Assembly: GCA_028284675.1 (NCBI GenBank) | Contig: JANQRI010000015.1 | Coordinates: 124,001 to 188,000 of the forward strand | Length of the DNA: 64,000 nt | From: Gammaproteobacteria bacterium | GTDB taxonomy: Bacteria > Pseudomonadota > Gammaproteobacteria > HTCC5015 | Direction of reading: 5' to 3' | Shown here: positions 55,897-64,000 of the stretch, one piece after another | How positions within the stretch are numbered: position 1 is the first letter of the stretch | Layout: each line of letters opens with the position of its first letter | The notes under the pieces: generated by a model | What the model was told of the DNA's origin: nothing | Seen by the model: the letters and a program-made list of their open reading frames with translations, nothing else | The model's database searches: none | Program-made: the position numbers and the translations under genes

Positions 55897-58800
55897 CACT
55901 CCGCATATAGAATCGTATCGTTGTTCTTCTCAGCAATTTCCATAATGCGAGAAATTATGTGTGCGCGGTTGCTCACTACATCCGGCAGTTTTACAAACTC
56001 TGGCTGCAACAGCGTTTTTTGCAGCTCTGCTTTGAGCCGATTTCTGGCTGGGATACTTTCCCAAAACCCGGTCAGCTTCAATTCACGCTCGACTATGTTG
56101 AAGACTTGCTGCGTCAGATTCACCAAAAAGCTGATACGTTCATCTTCTTTATCACCATACTTCGGATGTTCTTCCCATGTTGCCCTCAGCTCTCGCCTAA
56201 ACATTCGGAAAAATGGCATCTGCTTTTTGCGATGCAGCCCATACGTTGGCTCCTGGCTGGCGGTGCGAATACGCTCTCGAAGCTTCTCTAATTCCTCGTA
56301 GATCTTCTGCCAGTTATCGCGAAACTGCTCGAAGATCTTAGCCAAAGCCTCAGCAAAAGAGGCCTGAAGATCCGGGTCATCGTCCAGGTCCACATCCAAA
56401 TGATGCCGAATAGCGTGCTCGATCTCTGCTGCTTTGGTTTTCGTGCGCTTGCGTCTTCTTACCTGGCTCTCAAAATCTTCGTCTAGGATCGAGATCGGCT
56501 TCACCTTTACATCGATACCCTTAGAGGCCAGATATTCATCCGTCAGTTTCCGCAACTTAGGCGGAATACCTTTGATACTTAGCCGGGCGTCCCGGAAATG
56601 CTTGCCCGCCAGTACATTGATCTCGGTTAAAGCGTTGTAATCGTCCATAAAATTCAGCGCCTGCCTTGCCGGGAAAACAAGATTTAGGCTACGAGTAAAC
56701 TGCTTGAACAAACTGACAAACTCGAAGCGCAGATCCTCATCGTAGAAAAGATCAAAAAACGCATCGTGATCAGTAAGATCAACAAGGCCTTGCTTTCCCA
56801 GCAATTCCGTAATGTCCTTGTGATTGGCCTCCAGTTCTAGCAACTCATCCTCCGGAAAGCTGAACGCATCCCCGATCTCCTTCTGCTCACGTTCATCGTA
56901 GTTGTCAATAGCCTTCTTGAGGTGATGGCCTATGCCTACATAATCAACAACAAAGCCCTTGTCCTTATTTTCATCTACCACACGATTGACGCGGGCGATC
57001 GCCTGCAGCAGGTTGTGGGCAACGACCACCTTATCGAGGTACATCACCTGTTCTACCGGCGCATCAAAACCGGTCAATAGCATATTGTTGACAATGACAA
57101 TGCCGAGATTTCCATCCAACTCTTCATCTTTGCTGCCGAAACGCATTTTGAATCGCTTGATACTGGTTTCGTGTCGTGATTTGTCGCCGAATTGCTTAAG
57201 ATGAGGCAGGTCATTATGGCCGGAAGAAATGATCACGTCACTCTCCAGCTTCTTCAACTGTTCAAGGTCTAAGCCCAACGGATTGGCTTGCTCCAGCTTC
57301 TTAATCTCATCAGCCAATGCTGACCCCAGGTGCGTACGATAACGCACCGCCGCTTCTCGTGAAGTCGCCACTACCTGTGCCTTGAAGCCATTAGGAAAAA
57401 CATGGGTCAGGTAGTGCTGAATCATATCTTTGGCTTTGGCTTCGATTGTGGATTCAGCCTCCAGGTATGCCTCACGGGAGCCATAACCTAGAATTTCCAG
57501 CCGCTCCTCCAGGTTGTACTCGCTGAAGACATCAGCAAAGTCGGTATCCATTGCCTTCTGATCGGTTACCTCGGCGTTATGGGTGCGCCCTTCGTAAACG
57601 ATCTCCAGTGTCACCCCGTCCTCAATGGCTTGGCGCATGGTGTACTTGTCGATGTAGTCGCCAAACACCTGCTCAGTCCTGTCGATAGGTGTTCCGGTGT
57701 ACCCAATGCGAGACGCGTAGGGAATGCCCTTGTCGAGATTGGCTCCCAACATCGCGTACTGGGATCGGTGGGCCTCGTCGGTCATCACCAGAATGTTAGG
57801 GCTGGCATTTAGTTCCGGAAAGGTTTCCGCCAGATCGACTTCACGAAATTTGTGGATCATAGCCATCACCAGATCCGACGAATCCGACCGCAGCAACTCT
57901 TTCAGCGTCCTGATGCTGCCGGCCACCTTAACCGTGAAGCCGATATTCTGGCTGGTTTCCGCCAGTTGCTGCTCCAGTTGGGTCCGATCGGTCACAAACA
58001 CTACCTTCCACTGCTGTAAGGTACTGTGTCGATACATAGCTCGCACCATAAACATCATAGTCAGTGACTTTCCCGATCCCTGAGTGTGCCAGATAATGCC
58101 GCTGCGCTCTCGGGGAGTCTTTCCCTCCAGGAGTCGTTGAACCGCCAGCTTGACAGCACGAAACTGCTGATAACGTCCAACGATCTTGATGGTTTCGTCT
58201 TTATCGTTGGTCGAAAACAAAGTGAAGTTGCGCACTATCTCCAGCAGGTTATTCGGATCGCACATCCCGGCGACGAGCCGCTGCTGGTCATTGGCCGTAC
58301 CCGCACCATGATCCAATTCGTCCACGGTTCGTGGAAAAGGATCGGCCCAACGATAGAGGTGTTTCTCGTTGTGGGTGGTAATGGTGCCAAACTTAGCCTG
58401 CTGCCGACAAGTTGCGACCACGAACTGGTTGTAAAAAAATAGCGGCGCACTACCTTCCCCCTTGGCCCCGCGTTGCTCGCTGTAGCGCAACATCTGGTCA
58501 ATGGCCTCGGCAATCGGCTCTTTGACCTTGGGCGATTTACACTCAATCACCACCAATGGCAGACCATTCACGAACAGCACGATGTCGGGAATGATGTGGT
58601 GCTCAGTACCAAGGATGCGGACCTTAAATTGACAGACGGCAATAAACCGATTGTTGTTGAGCGGGTCTTTCTCGAAATCAACAAAGCGCACCGTTGGACT
58701 CTTCTCACCGGTTCGCCGATTCTCACTAACGCTGGTATTTTCCAGCAACAGCTCCAACAGATTGCGATTGTTCTCTATCAGGTTATTGGTGGGGAAACTG

Positions 58801-59045
58801 GCGGTCAGTTGCTTGACTACCTCCTCCACCTGATCCGGTTCCATCCAGTTATTGATCTGAGCCAACTGTTGGCGCAATACCGGCAACATTACCACCTCGG
58901 TAAAGCTATCGCGAAAGCTGTCGGCAGGGTGTTGCTTTTTGTCCAGGTCCAGCACGTCCCAGCTCAGGCCTTGCAGTTGATCCAACAATGGCTTTTCGAC
59001 GTGATTGCGCTCATCAAGTCTAATGTGCGCCGGTGTCTTTTCCAT
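55896..59045 (-). CDS. hsdR: type I restriction enzyme, R (motor/nuclease) subunit
   Basis: The protein has 1049 residues from ATG 59045, chosen for GGAG nine bases before it and only four bases after the upstream stop; a start at 59114 would lie inside the previous gene. The nuclease domain shows PDIVLFVNGLPLVVIECKSPK. The helicase motifs are WHTQGSGKSLTM (Walker A), MTDEAHRSQY (motif II), YTGTPI (III) and AIARVNR (VI). HsdR translocates DNA and cuts it when the site is unmethylated. The C-terminal part (about 780-1049) binds HsdM. Confidence 0.95.
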   Translation of the reverse strand: MEKTPAHIRLDERNHVEKPLLDQLQGLSWDVLDLDKKQHPADSFRDSFTEVVMLPVLRQQLAQINNWMEPDQVEEVVKQLTASFPTNNLIENNRNLLELLLENTSVSENRRTGEKSPTVRFVDFEKDPLNNNRFIAVCQFKVRILGTEHHIIPDIVLFVNGLPLVVIECKSPKVKEPIAEAIDQMLRYSEQRGAKGEGSAPLFFYNQFVVATCRQQAKFGTITTHNEKHLYRWADPFPRTVDELDHGAGTANDQQRLVAGMCDPNNLLEIVRNFTLFSTNDKDETIKIVGRYQQFRAVKLAVQRLLEGKTPRERSGIIWHTQGSGKSLTMMFMVRAMYRHSTLQQWKVVFVTDRTQLEQQLAETSQNIGFTVKVAGSIRTLKELLRSDSSDLVMAMIHKFREVDLAETFPELNASPNILVMTDEAHRSQYAMLGANLDKGIPYASRIGYTGTPIDRTEQVFGDYIDKYTMRQAIEDGVTLEIVYEGRTHNAEVTDQKAMDTDFADVFSEYNLEERLEILGYGSREAYLEAESTIEAKAKDMIQHYLTHVFPNGFKAQVVATSREAAVRYRTHLGSALADEIKKLEQANPLGLDLEQLKKLESDVIISSGHNDLPHLKQFGDKSRHETSIKRFKMRFGSKDEELDGNLGIVIVNNMLLTGFDAPVEQVMYLDKVVVAHNLLQAIARVNRVVDENKDKGFVVDYVGIGHHLKKAIDNYDEREQKEIGDAFSFPEDELLELEANHKDITELLGKQGLVDLTDHDAFFDLFYDEDLRFEFVSLFKQFTRSLNLVFPARQALNFMDDYNALTEINVLAGKHFRDARLSIKGIPPKLRKLTDEYLASKGIDVKVKPISILDEDFESQVRRRKRTKTKAAEIEHAIRHHLDVDLDDDPDLQASFAEALAKIFEQFRDNWQKIYEELEKLRERIRTASQEPTYGLHRKKQMPFFRMFRRELRATWEEHPKYGDKEDERISFLVNLTQQVFNIVERELKLTGFWESIPARNRLKAELQKTLLQPEFVKLPDVVSNRAHIISRIMEIAEKNNDTILYAE

Positions 59046-59049
59046 ACCC

Positions 59050-60831
59050 CTATGCTCCAGAGAATCCGTAGTGCTCACGCAGTTTCGACAATACCGACTT
59101 GTGGTTTGCGTCAAGCTCTACGGGCGTCCATCGGTCGTTCTTCAACACCCGAAGTGAATTGGGGCAGGTCGTGATTCGTTTTTCGAAGTAACGTGCCTTC
59201 TTGTCGGCATAGTCCAGATTGCCCTGCGAGGTATTTTTTTGAGTGGTGATCAGCACCAGGTTGCCGAGCCGATCGGTCCACTGCTGACGTTGTTCTTCCG
59301 TAAAGTCCTTGCACCAGTGGCTGTCCGGTTTTGGATTCTGTGGCAAAACATGCTCTACAGAAAGCGTCTCCAGCGACATGCGGTTACTGTGGTCGGCATA
59401 GAGATAATCCAGCTTCAACAGCAGGTAGCGGGTGTACCGACGTTTGTAAACTGCGGTCTCTATTGTACGGTTGAAACCATCTTCGTCGAAATTAAATCCA
59501 AGCAATGCCCTAAATGGGTCGTCAACTGAAAACACCTCATCCGCCGAACCCGCTGATTCGATGGTTCGGATGATGTTGTTCATGCGTTCGATTCGTGCCG
59601 TCGGCGTGTACTGCGCAATCCAATCAGAAGAAAACTGGTTGTCCAGTTGAATCAGGAAATCCAGTAGCCGCTTATAGCGGAAGCGGTCAAAGTAGCGCAT
59701 CAGCGAAGGCAACCAGTCGGTAGACGGCAGGCCAGTCAGCATTACTTTAATCAGATTATCGAATTCGAAGCTACCACCGGTCTGGTCGTAATTGTTACCA
59801 CCCAGCAGTTGGTTATAGTGCTTCAAGTAACATTCAACCAGCTCGAAAGTCTCTTTGCCCTTTGACAGCAGTGATGGCTTCAGCTCGCCGGTAGACTTTT
59901 CCTTTTCTCTTGGGTTGTAGATTTTGTGTTCAAACTCATCCAGCAGATTCAACCGTGCCTTGTCTTTCAACAATATGGTTCGGAGGTGGTTGAGGAAACG
60001 ATCAAAGTCGTCACCCAGTTCTCCCTCGGCCTCTTCCCACAACTTAGCGTATTTCTCTTTTTCTCTATCATTCGTCAATGCGCCGAGGTTTTGCGATTTG
60101 AGGATGTCGCTGTTGCGCAACGGTACGCCGCGATCATTGAGAATGGTGAAGAGTCGGAAGGCATCTTCGAGGTCCTCGGTTGCCACATAAATCATCAGAA
60201 GACGATTGCGGATAAACCGAATAAAGCTATCAAGATCCAGTGGTCTATCGGTGCTAGCATTTTTGTCTGCAAGGTCCTCGCGCATTTTCAATATTGCACG
60301 CGCCATGTTCTTCACCGACGGGTCACTAGACTTATCTGAAAGCTCCTCTAGCTCGGCTTTCCTGTTGGTGCCGCCCTCAGCCTTAACAAAATCATCAACA
60401 AAGTTCTGCACCTCGTGGCGAATCGCAAAAGCGATGCGCGTGCGTTCGGGGATTTCGTCAATGTCGTCGCCTTCCTGAAAGATTGATCGTTGGCAACTAG
60501 TCTTGACTTTGGGGTTATCCGACAAGTCACGGATACAAGCGAACAACATCAGCAACGTTGTCATACGCTGCTGGCCATCCAGCAGGTCGTTCTCATCGAA
60601 CTCCTGGCCGGGGGTACTGCCTGCCTTTTTGCTCTGGTAGACGAAGGAACCAAGAAAATACTCCTGATCCGGTTTTTTGTCGTGGGCAAAACTCAGATCG
60701 TCCAGCAGGTCGTCGATTTCATCACGACCCCAGATGTACGGGCGCTGGTATTCGGGAATGCGAAACCAGAGATTGGAGAAGATCTCCTTGACCAGAATTT
60801 TTTCGCTTTTTATTTCGTGTTCATTGGGCAT
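59050..60831 (-). CDS. DUF262-DUF1524 (GmrSD-like) protein inside a type I system
   Basis: This 593-residue protein has an N-terminal DUF262 domain with IPEYQRPYIWG, EYFLGSFV and LLDGQQRMTTL, a nucleotide-hydrolysing ParB-like fold. A C-terminal DUF1524 HNH-type nuclease domain has SVEHVLPQNP and LGNLVLITTQKN..N. GmrSD cuts DNA with modified bases; related SspE and BrxU are phage defences. Its start overlaps hsdS by 22 bases and its stop lies four bases before hsdR, so it is made as part of the hsd operon. A type IV-like partner protecting against modified phage DNA is inferred. Confidence 0.9.
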   Translation of the reverse strand: MPNEHEIKSEKILVKEIFSNLWFRIPEYQRPYIWGRDEIDDLLDDLSFAHDKKPDQEYFLGSFVYQSKKAGSTPGQEFDENDLLDGQQRMTTLLMLFACIRDLSDNPKVKTSCQRSIFQEGDDIDEIPERTRIAFAIRHEVQNFVDDFVKAEGGTNRKAELEELSDKSSDPSVKNMARAILKMREDLADKNASTDRPLDLDSFIRFIRNRLLMIYVATEDLEDAFRLFTILNDRGVPLRNSDILKSQNLGALTNDREKEKYAKLWEEAEGELGDDFDRFLNHLRTILLKDKARLNLLDEFEHKIYNPREKEKSTGELKPSLLSKGKETFELVECYLKHYNQLLGGNNYDQTGGSFEFDNLIKVMLTGLPSTDWLPSLMRYFDRFRYKRLLDFLIQLDNQFSSDWIAQYTPTARIERMNNIIRTIESAGSADEVFSVDDPFRALLGFNFDEDGFNRTIETAVYKRRYTRYLLLKLDYLYADHSNRMSLETLSVEHVLPQNPKPDSHWCKDFTEEQRQQWTDRLGNLVLITTQKNTSQGNLDYADKKARYFEKRITTCPNSLRVLKNDRWTPVELDANHKSVLSKLREHYGFSGA

Positions 60832-62135
60832 AGGTTATTCCGTTGTAGCCGTTTCGAGTAAGGGGTGACGCGTTTTTTGCCGGTGAGGAGATCTTGCATT
60901 AGTGCTACTTTGAGTTTGCCTAGTTTTTCAGCGAATTTTGTTGATCGTGTGATTGCTTCATCAGCCTCTTTGAGCTTCATGGAAATCGTTTCCTGCTCGT
61001 CAACTTCGCGTGGAGCTGCAATCAAATATTCGCGGAAAAACTGTAATCCGATGGTCACAATCGTGCTGCCAGAAGCAATGCCTTCAAATCTTGGTTTTTC
61101 TCGCTGCAACCAGTAGTAGAGGTATACATTATCAAGCTTCTGTAGCTTGCATCGCCAAGCCATAAAATGCTGACTTACTGCCATTTCACTAGCTAGAATT
61201 GCGCTTTTTCCAACGCCTGCATCGCGCGAGAGAATCACCGTGCCTGCTGGATGAAGAACCGCAGATGAGTTTTTGATACCCAGTTCGCTGATCTCTTTTT
61301 CTGTATCAGTAATGTACAGATCGTCGAGCTTGCGAGAATCTGCAAGCGACACCCATTTGATCCCGCCGTTCCAATAGCTAAGTCGCAACTTATTCGGAGT
61401 GTGCCCACTGCCTCTGACAGCCAGTGCGTCAAGTAAACTCACTTCCCACTCCACCGGAATCCGGCCCAGCGGGGAGTCTTTGAATTCGTGGGTAGCTTCG
61501 GAGCGGAGGTTGCCGTGTTCGTCTATACCTTTGGTGAGCAGGTCTTGCATCAGGCCGGTCTTGATGCGCTGCTGCTTGGCAATCAATGCCTCGGCCTGCT
61601 CAATAGCCCGATCCACCGTTGAGAGGACTTCGGCGATTTTGGTTTGTTCTTCTTGTCTCGGAATTGGAAATGAGAACTTTTCGAATACGTTTTGATATAG
61701 ATGCTGAATCGTTGATCCAGCTAAGTTGTCTTCAAGGAATTTCCTAAACAGATGAGAGCATAGCACGTGATACATGAACCGATGCTCATAAGAACCATCT
61801 TTACATCGAAGTAGAAAAATACCACTGTTTAATACTGCCTTGTCGGGGCAATTATCTACTAATGCAACTTTGCCTATAGTCCCATCCTTTGTTATCAACA
61901 CATCTCCATCTTTTAGATGGATGTACTCTGCTTCCGCGAACCGTGCCTCAGAAACATGATAGCAGCTATCCCATCGAATCTTTCCTCCTAAGAAGTTCGT
62001 ACCAGTGACTAGATACGGCCCTTCTTCGATAAATTCGGACGCTCTGAGTCCTTGCCACCCGATCCTCCCTTTTAAGTACGATGACCGAGCAATTGTTATT
62101 TTATCCCATGGGCAATTATCTTTTGATAATTTCAT
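60810..62135 (-). CDS. hsdS: type I restriction-modification specificity subunit
   Basis: The protein has 441 residues and two target-recognition domains (about 1-160 and 225-385), each followed by a conserved helical spacer (PRQEEQTKIAEVLSTVDRAIEQAEALIAKQQRIKTGLMQDLLTKGI and later REVDEQETISMKLKEADEAITRSTKFAEKLGKLKVALMQDLLTGKKRV). Each domain reads one half of a bipartite target. The start overlaps the hsdM stop (ATGA) and the end overlaps the DUF262 gene by 22 bases. The DNA target cannot be read from the sequence. Confidence 0.93.
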   Translation of the reverse strand: MKLSKDNCPWDKITIARSSYLKGRIGWQGLRASEFIEEGPYLVTGTNFLGGKIRWDSCYHVSEARFAEAEYIHLKDGDVLITKDGTIGKVALVDNCPDKAVLNSGIFLLRCKDGSYEHRFMYHVLCSHLFRKFLEDNLAGSTIQHLYQNVFEKFSFPIPRQEEQTKIAEVLSTVDRAIEQAEALIAKQQRIKTGLMQDLLTKGIDEHGNLRSEATHEFKDSPLGRIPVEWEVSLLDALAVRGSGHTPNKLRLSYWNGGIKWVSLADSRKLDDLYITDTEKEISELGIKNSSAVLHPAGTVILSRDAGVGKSAILASEMAVSQHFMAWRCKLQKLDNVYLYYWLQREKPRFEGIASGSTIVTIGLQFFREYLIAAPREVDEQETISMKLKEADEAITRSTKFAEKLGKLKVALMQDLLTGKKRVTPYSKRLQRNNLCPMNTK

Positions 62136-64000
62136 CCCAAATACCCCAGCCCGGCCAAGTAACTATCCAGCACCCTCAGGGTCTCTCCCCGCGCCTGCTC
62201 AAGCTCCCGGCTCGACACTGCGTATTTATCCCAAAGATTCTCCACCACCGCGATCAGTGCCCGCTTTTCGGAATTGAGGTAGCGGTTCAGCTCAGTGTTG
62301 GCGATGTCGTAGAGCTTTTTCAGAATCAGGTGCTTGGCTTCCTCCTCGGTGAGCTGGCCACCGATGGCATCCAGCAGGGTATCGGTTTTGGCAAGTCGCG
62401 CCGCTAGTGCAGCCATGTCCTTGTTAAGGGCGTTAATCTTTTTCTTATCGGTTTTGTTACCTAGAGCAAGCTCAGTCAGTTGCGTATCAATCTGCTCGAT
62501 CAACTCTTGAGATTCGGCCTTGAATTCGTCGCCCCCCAATCGCTTGAGTTGCAGCTTGTGCTCCAGCTCATCGGTGTTGGCTTTCAATTCCGCCTTGGTC
62601 TCCTTGATGCGTTTTTCCAGAGCTTTGATGGCGTTGTCCTGTAATTGCAGCGCCGCCAACTCCTTGCGGGCGGATTCGCCACTGCTGTCCTTGAGATCTT
62701 CGATCAACTCCTTAAGCGCTTTTTTGATTACTGCGGCAGTGACCTTTTCATCTTCGTCCGGCTCATAGGCGGCCACCTCCTGCGCGGTTTCCACCGCCTC
62801 GGCCAGTTCGCTCTGTGCTTCGCCGATAGCGGCCTCCAGCGCTTCGATCTCACCGGCCTCGACCTGAAAGAACTCGGCAATCAAATAGTCGTCGGGGATC
62901 AGGCTGTGGTGCCAACCAGTGGCGACGATGGTCTTGAGGTCATAGCGAATCTGCTGCCACCAGTTGACGAAGACTCCGGCGGACTGAAACTCGTCGAGCA
63001 CCTTCAGGGGTATCAGTTTGGTCTTGAGGGTGGTGAGCAGTTCGTGACGGACCTCAGGCATCTTCATGCCCCCCGAGTTAATAAGGCGCAGTTGGGCAAA
63101 ATCGTCACGGGCAACTGACCACCAGGTTTCGAGCGCCTCATGATGGGTGACTAATGTCTGTTGCAGGCTCGGGTCTGCCTCCAGGTGCGCCTTGATGGCG
63201 GTCTTGCCGTCGATAGCGGAGTTGAAGGCCAGGTAGCCGGGACGTTCAGACTTGAACAGTATTTGAGAATCGACGCCAAATTGTTCAAACTCCGCACTCT
63301 TAGCTTGCACCTCAGGTTCGGGCACACCGCCGATCAGGTGGGCCTGCACATCCTCCGGTTCCGGTTCGGGAGTGTTGTCCACATAGCGGCGGATGTTGAG
63401 ATTGTAGTCGTGGGTCTCCATGATCTCGGCCTTCTCCGCCAAACGGCTGTATTTGTGGATCTCACGCTTGTGGGTAAAGACGAAGTCGATTTTTTCAATG
63501 TCTTCCGGCCGCAACTTGTTCTGGTTCTTGCCCTCGGCATATTCTCGGTCGGCATTGATAAACAACACTTTATCGCGCAGTTCGTCCGGCTTGCTTTTGT
63601 TGCAGACCAGCACGCAGGCGGGGATGCCGGTGCCGTAGAACAGGCCGGGCGGCAGGCTGATGATGGCCTCGATCACATCGTCGTTGATAAAAATCTCGCG
63701 GATCAGTTTTTCCTTGCCGCCGCGAAACAATACTCCGTGGGGCATGATCGTGGCCATGTGGCCATCGGGCTTGAGGCTGGCCAGCATGTGCTGCACGAAC
63801 ATTAGGTCGGCCTTTTTGCCGGTCTCCGGGCACCACTCGCGGAAGCGGTGGGCAAAGGTCATGTTGGCGCGACTGTAGTTCTGCGAGAAAGGCGGATTGG
63901 CCAGCACTCGGTCGAACTTTCTAATCTGGCCGTTTTCCAGGATCTGTGGGTCTTCCAGGGTATCACCGTTTTCGATAGTGAAGCGGGTGATGTTGTGGAG
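62132..64000 (-). CDS. hsdM: type I restriction-modification methyltransferase subunit (partial at window edge)
   Basis: The reading frame is open through 64000, so 623 codons and no start are seen. It includes RVLANPPFSQNY (N6-adenine methyltransferase motif IV), MPHGVLFRGGKEKLIRE and LPPGLFYGTGIPACVLV. The AdoMet-binding motif and N-terminal domain are outside the window. The C-terminal 250 residues are an unusually long coiled coil of Glu, Lys and Ala repeats that would contact HsdS and HsdR. An ATG at 63907 is only an internal Met after the GTG/CTG-coded RVLA. The stop overlaps the hsdS start. Confidence 0.93.
   Translation of the reverse strand, partial: LHNITRFTIENGDTLEDPQILENGQIRKFDRVLANPPFSQNYSRANMTFAHRFREWCPETGKKADLMFVQHMLASLKPDGHMATIMPHGVLFRGGKEKLIREIFINDDVIEAIISLPPGLFYGTGIPACVLVCNKSKPDELRDKVLFINADREYAEGKNQNKLRPEDIEKIDFVFTHKREIHKYSRLAEKAEIMETHDYNLNIRRYVDNTPEPEPEDVQAHLIGGVPEPEVQAKSAEFEQFGVDSQILFKSERPGYLAFNSAIDGKTAIKAHLEADPSLQQTLVTHHEALETWWSVARDDFAQLRLINSGGMKMPEVRHELLTTLKTKLIPLKVLDEFQSAGVFVNWWQQIRYDLKTIVATGWHHSLIPDDYLIAEFFQVEAGEIEALEAAIGEAQSELAEAVETAQEVAAYEPDEDEKVTAAVIKKALKELIEDLKDSSGESARKELAALQLQDNAIKALEKRIKETKAELKANTDELEHKLQLKRLGGDEFKAESQELIEQIDTQLTELALGNKTDKKKINALNKDMAALAARLAKTDTLLDAIGGQLTEEEAKHLILKKLYDIANTELNRYLNSEKRALIAVVENLWDKYAVSSRELEQARGETLRVLDSYLAGLGYLG

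Noticed and set aside
58473..59174. 233-residue plus-strand ORF
   Set aside because: It lies antisense across the start of hsdR and end of the DUF262 gene, and has no ribosome site or family motif.
63161..63805. 214-residue plus-strand ORF
   Set aside because: It is antisense to hsdM, whose motifs are clear on the other strand.
54986..64000. attR copy of the ssrA end
   Set aside because: No second copy of the TTCGATTCCCGCC..CCACCA end was seen, so the island boundary is not placed within the window.

Overview
The window looks like chromosomal DNA of a gammaproteobacterium of moderate to low G+C content. Pointers are the long single-chain PurL, an EttA close to the E. coli protein, an FNR with the C-x2-C-x5-C cluster motif, the ccoNOQP-ccoGHIS gene order, and a one-piece tmRNA encoding the tag ANDDNFALAA. 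No marker in the window fixes the genus. Genes are tightly packed and many convergent pairs overlap at their 3' ends.

Layout. 1-4.7 kb: the end of pyrB, a membrane GGDEF/EAL protein, and three odd signal-less proteins (metzincin-like protease, stand-alone deaminase-fold protein, Ala/Pro-rich protein with an acidic loop). 4.7-9.0 kb: a G+C-richer cassette (HemJ/CopD-like protein, DUF3817 protein, Tat-exported isonitrile hydratase-like protein, GlxA-type regulator) ending at a tyrosine recombinase, probably acquired. 9.0-22.6 kb: a low-oxygen block with FNR, a FixL haem kinase, FixJ, a degenerate FixJ-like receiver, D-lactate dehydrogenase, the complete cbb3 oxidase and its assembly genes, and a tandem universal stress protein preceded by a perfect FNR box. 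22.6-24.8 kb: a long AT-rich gap, a small acidic ORF and a ParD-like/zeta-like toxin-antitoxin pair with a palindromic operator.

24.8-30.8 kb: acetyl-CoA synthetase and a xylose operon (glycosidase, xylB, xylA). 31.3-36.4 kb: a GAF-PAS histidine kinase facing a giant CheB-CheR-PAS-kinase fusion. 36.8-37.1 kb: a structured repeat element beside tRNA-Val(GAC). 37.2-52.0 kb: mostly housekeeping and conserved genes (LCAT-like lipoprotein, uvrB, aspartate aminotransferase, pentapeptide-repeat protein, SLOG-type protein, DASS transporter, ettA, an unknown 428-residue protein, purL).

52.2-64.0 kb: the tmRNA gene ssrA, with a genomic island integrated at its 3' end. The island starts with a P4-type integrase preceded by repeated GGGGCAA sites, then small unknown genes and a ribbon-helix-helix-like regulator with three operator-like palindromes. 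Then comes a reverse-strand defence operon: hsdM (cut by the window edge), hsdS, a DUF262-DUF1524 (GmrSD-like) nuclease gene, hsdR and a YgjP-like metallopeptidase gene, all overlapping or nearly so. The far end of the island is outside the window.

Together the genes suggest a facultative or microaerobic heterotroph. FixLJ and FNR probably sense falling oxygen and switch on the high-affinity cbb3 oxidase, LdhA fermentation and Usp. The most unusual parts are the pseudo-receiver beside FixJ, the deaminase/metzincin cluster, the repeat element at 36.8-37.0 kb, and the GmrSD-like gene built into a type I restriction operon.
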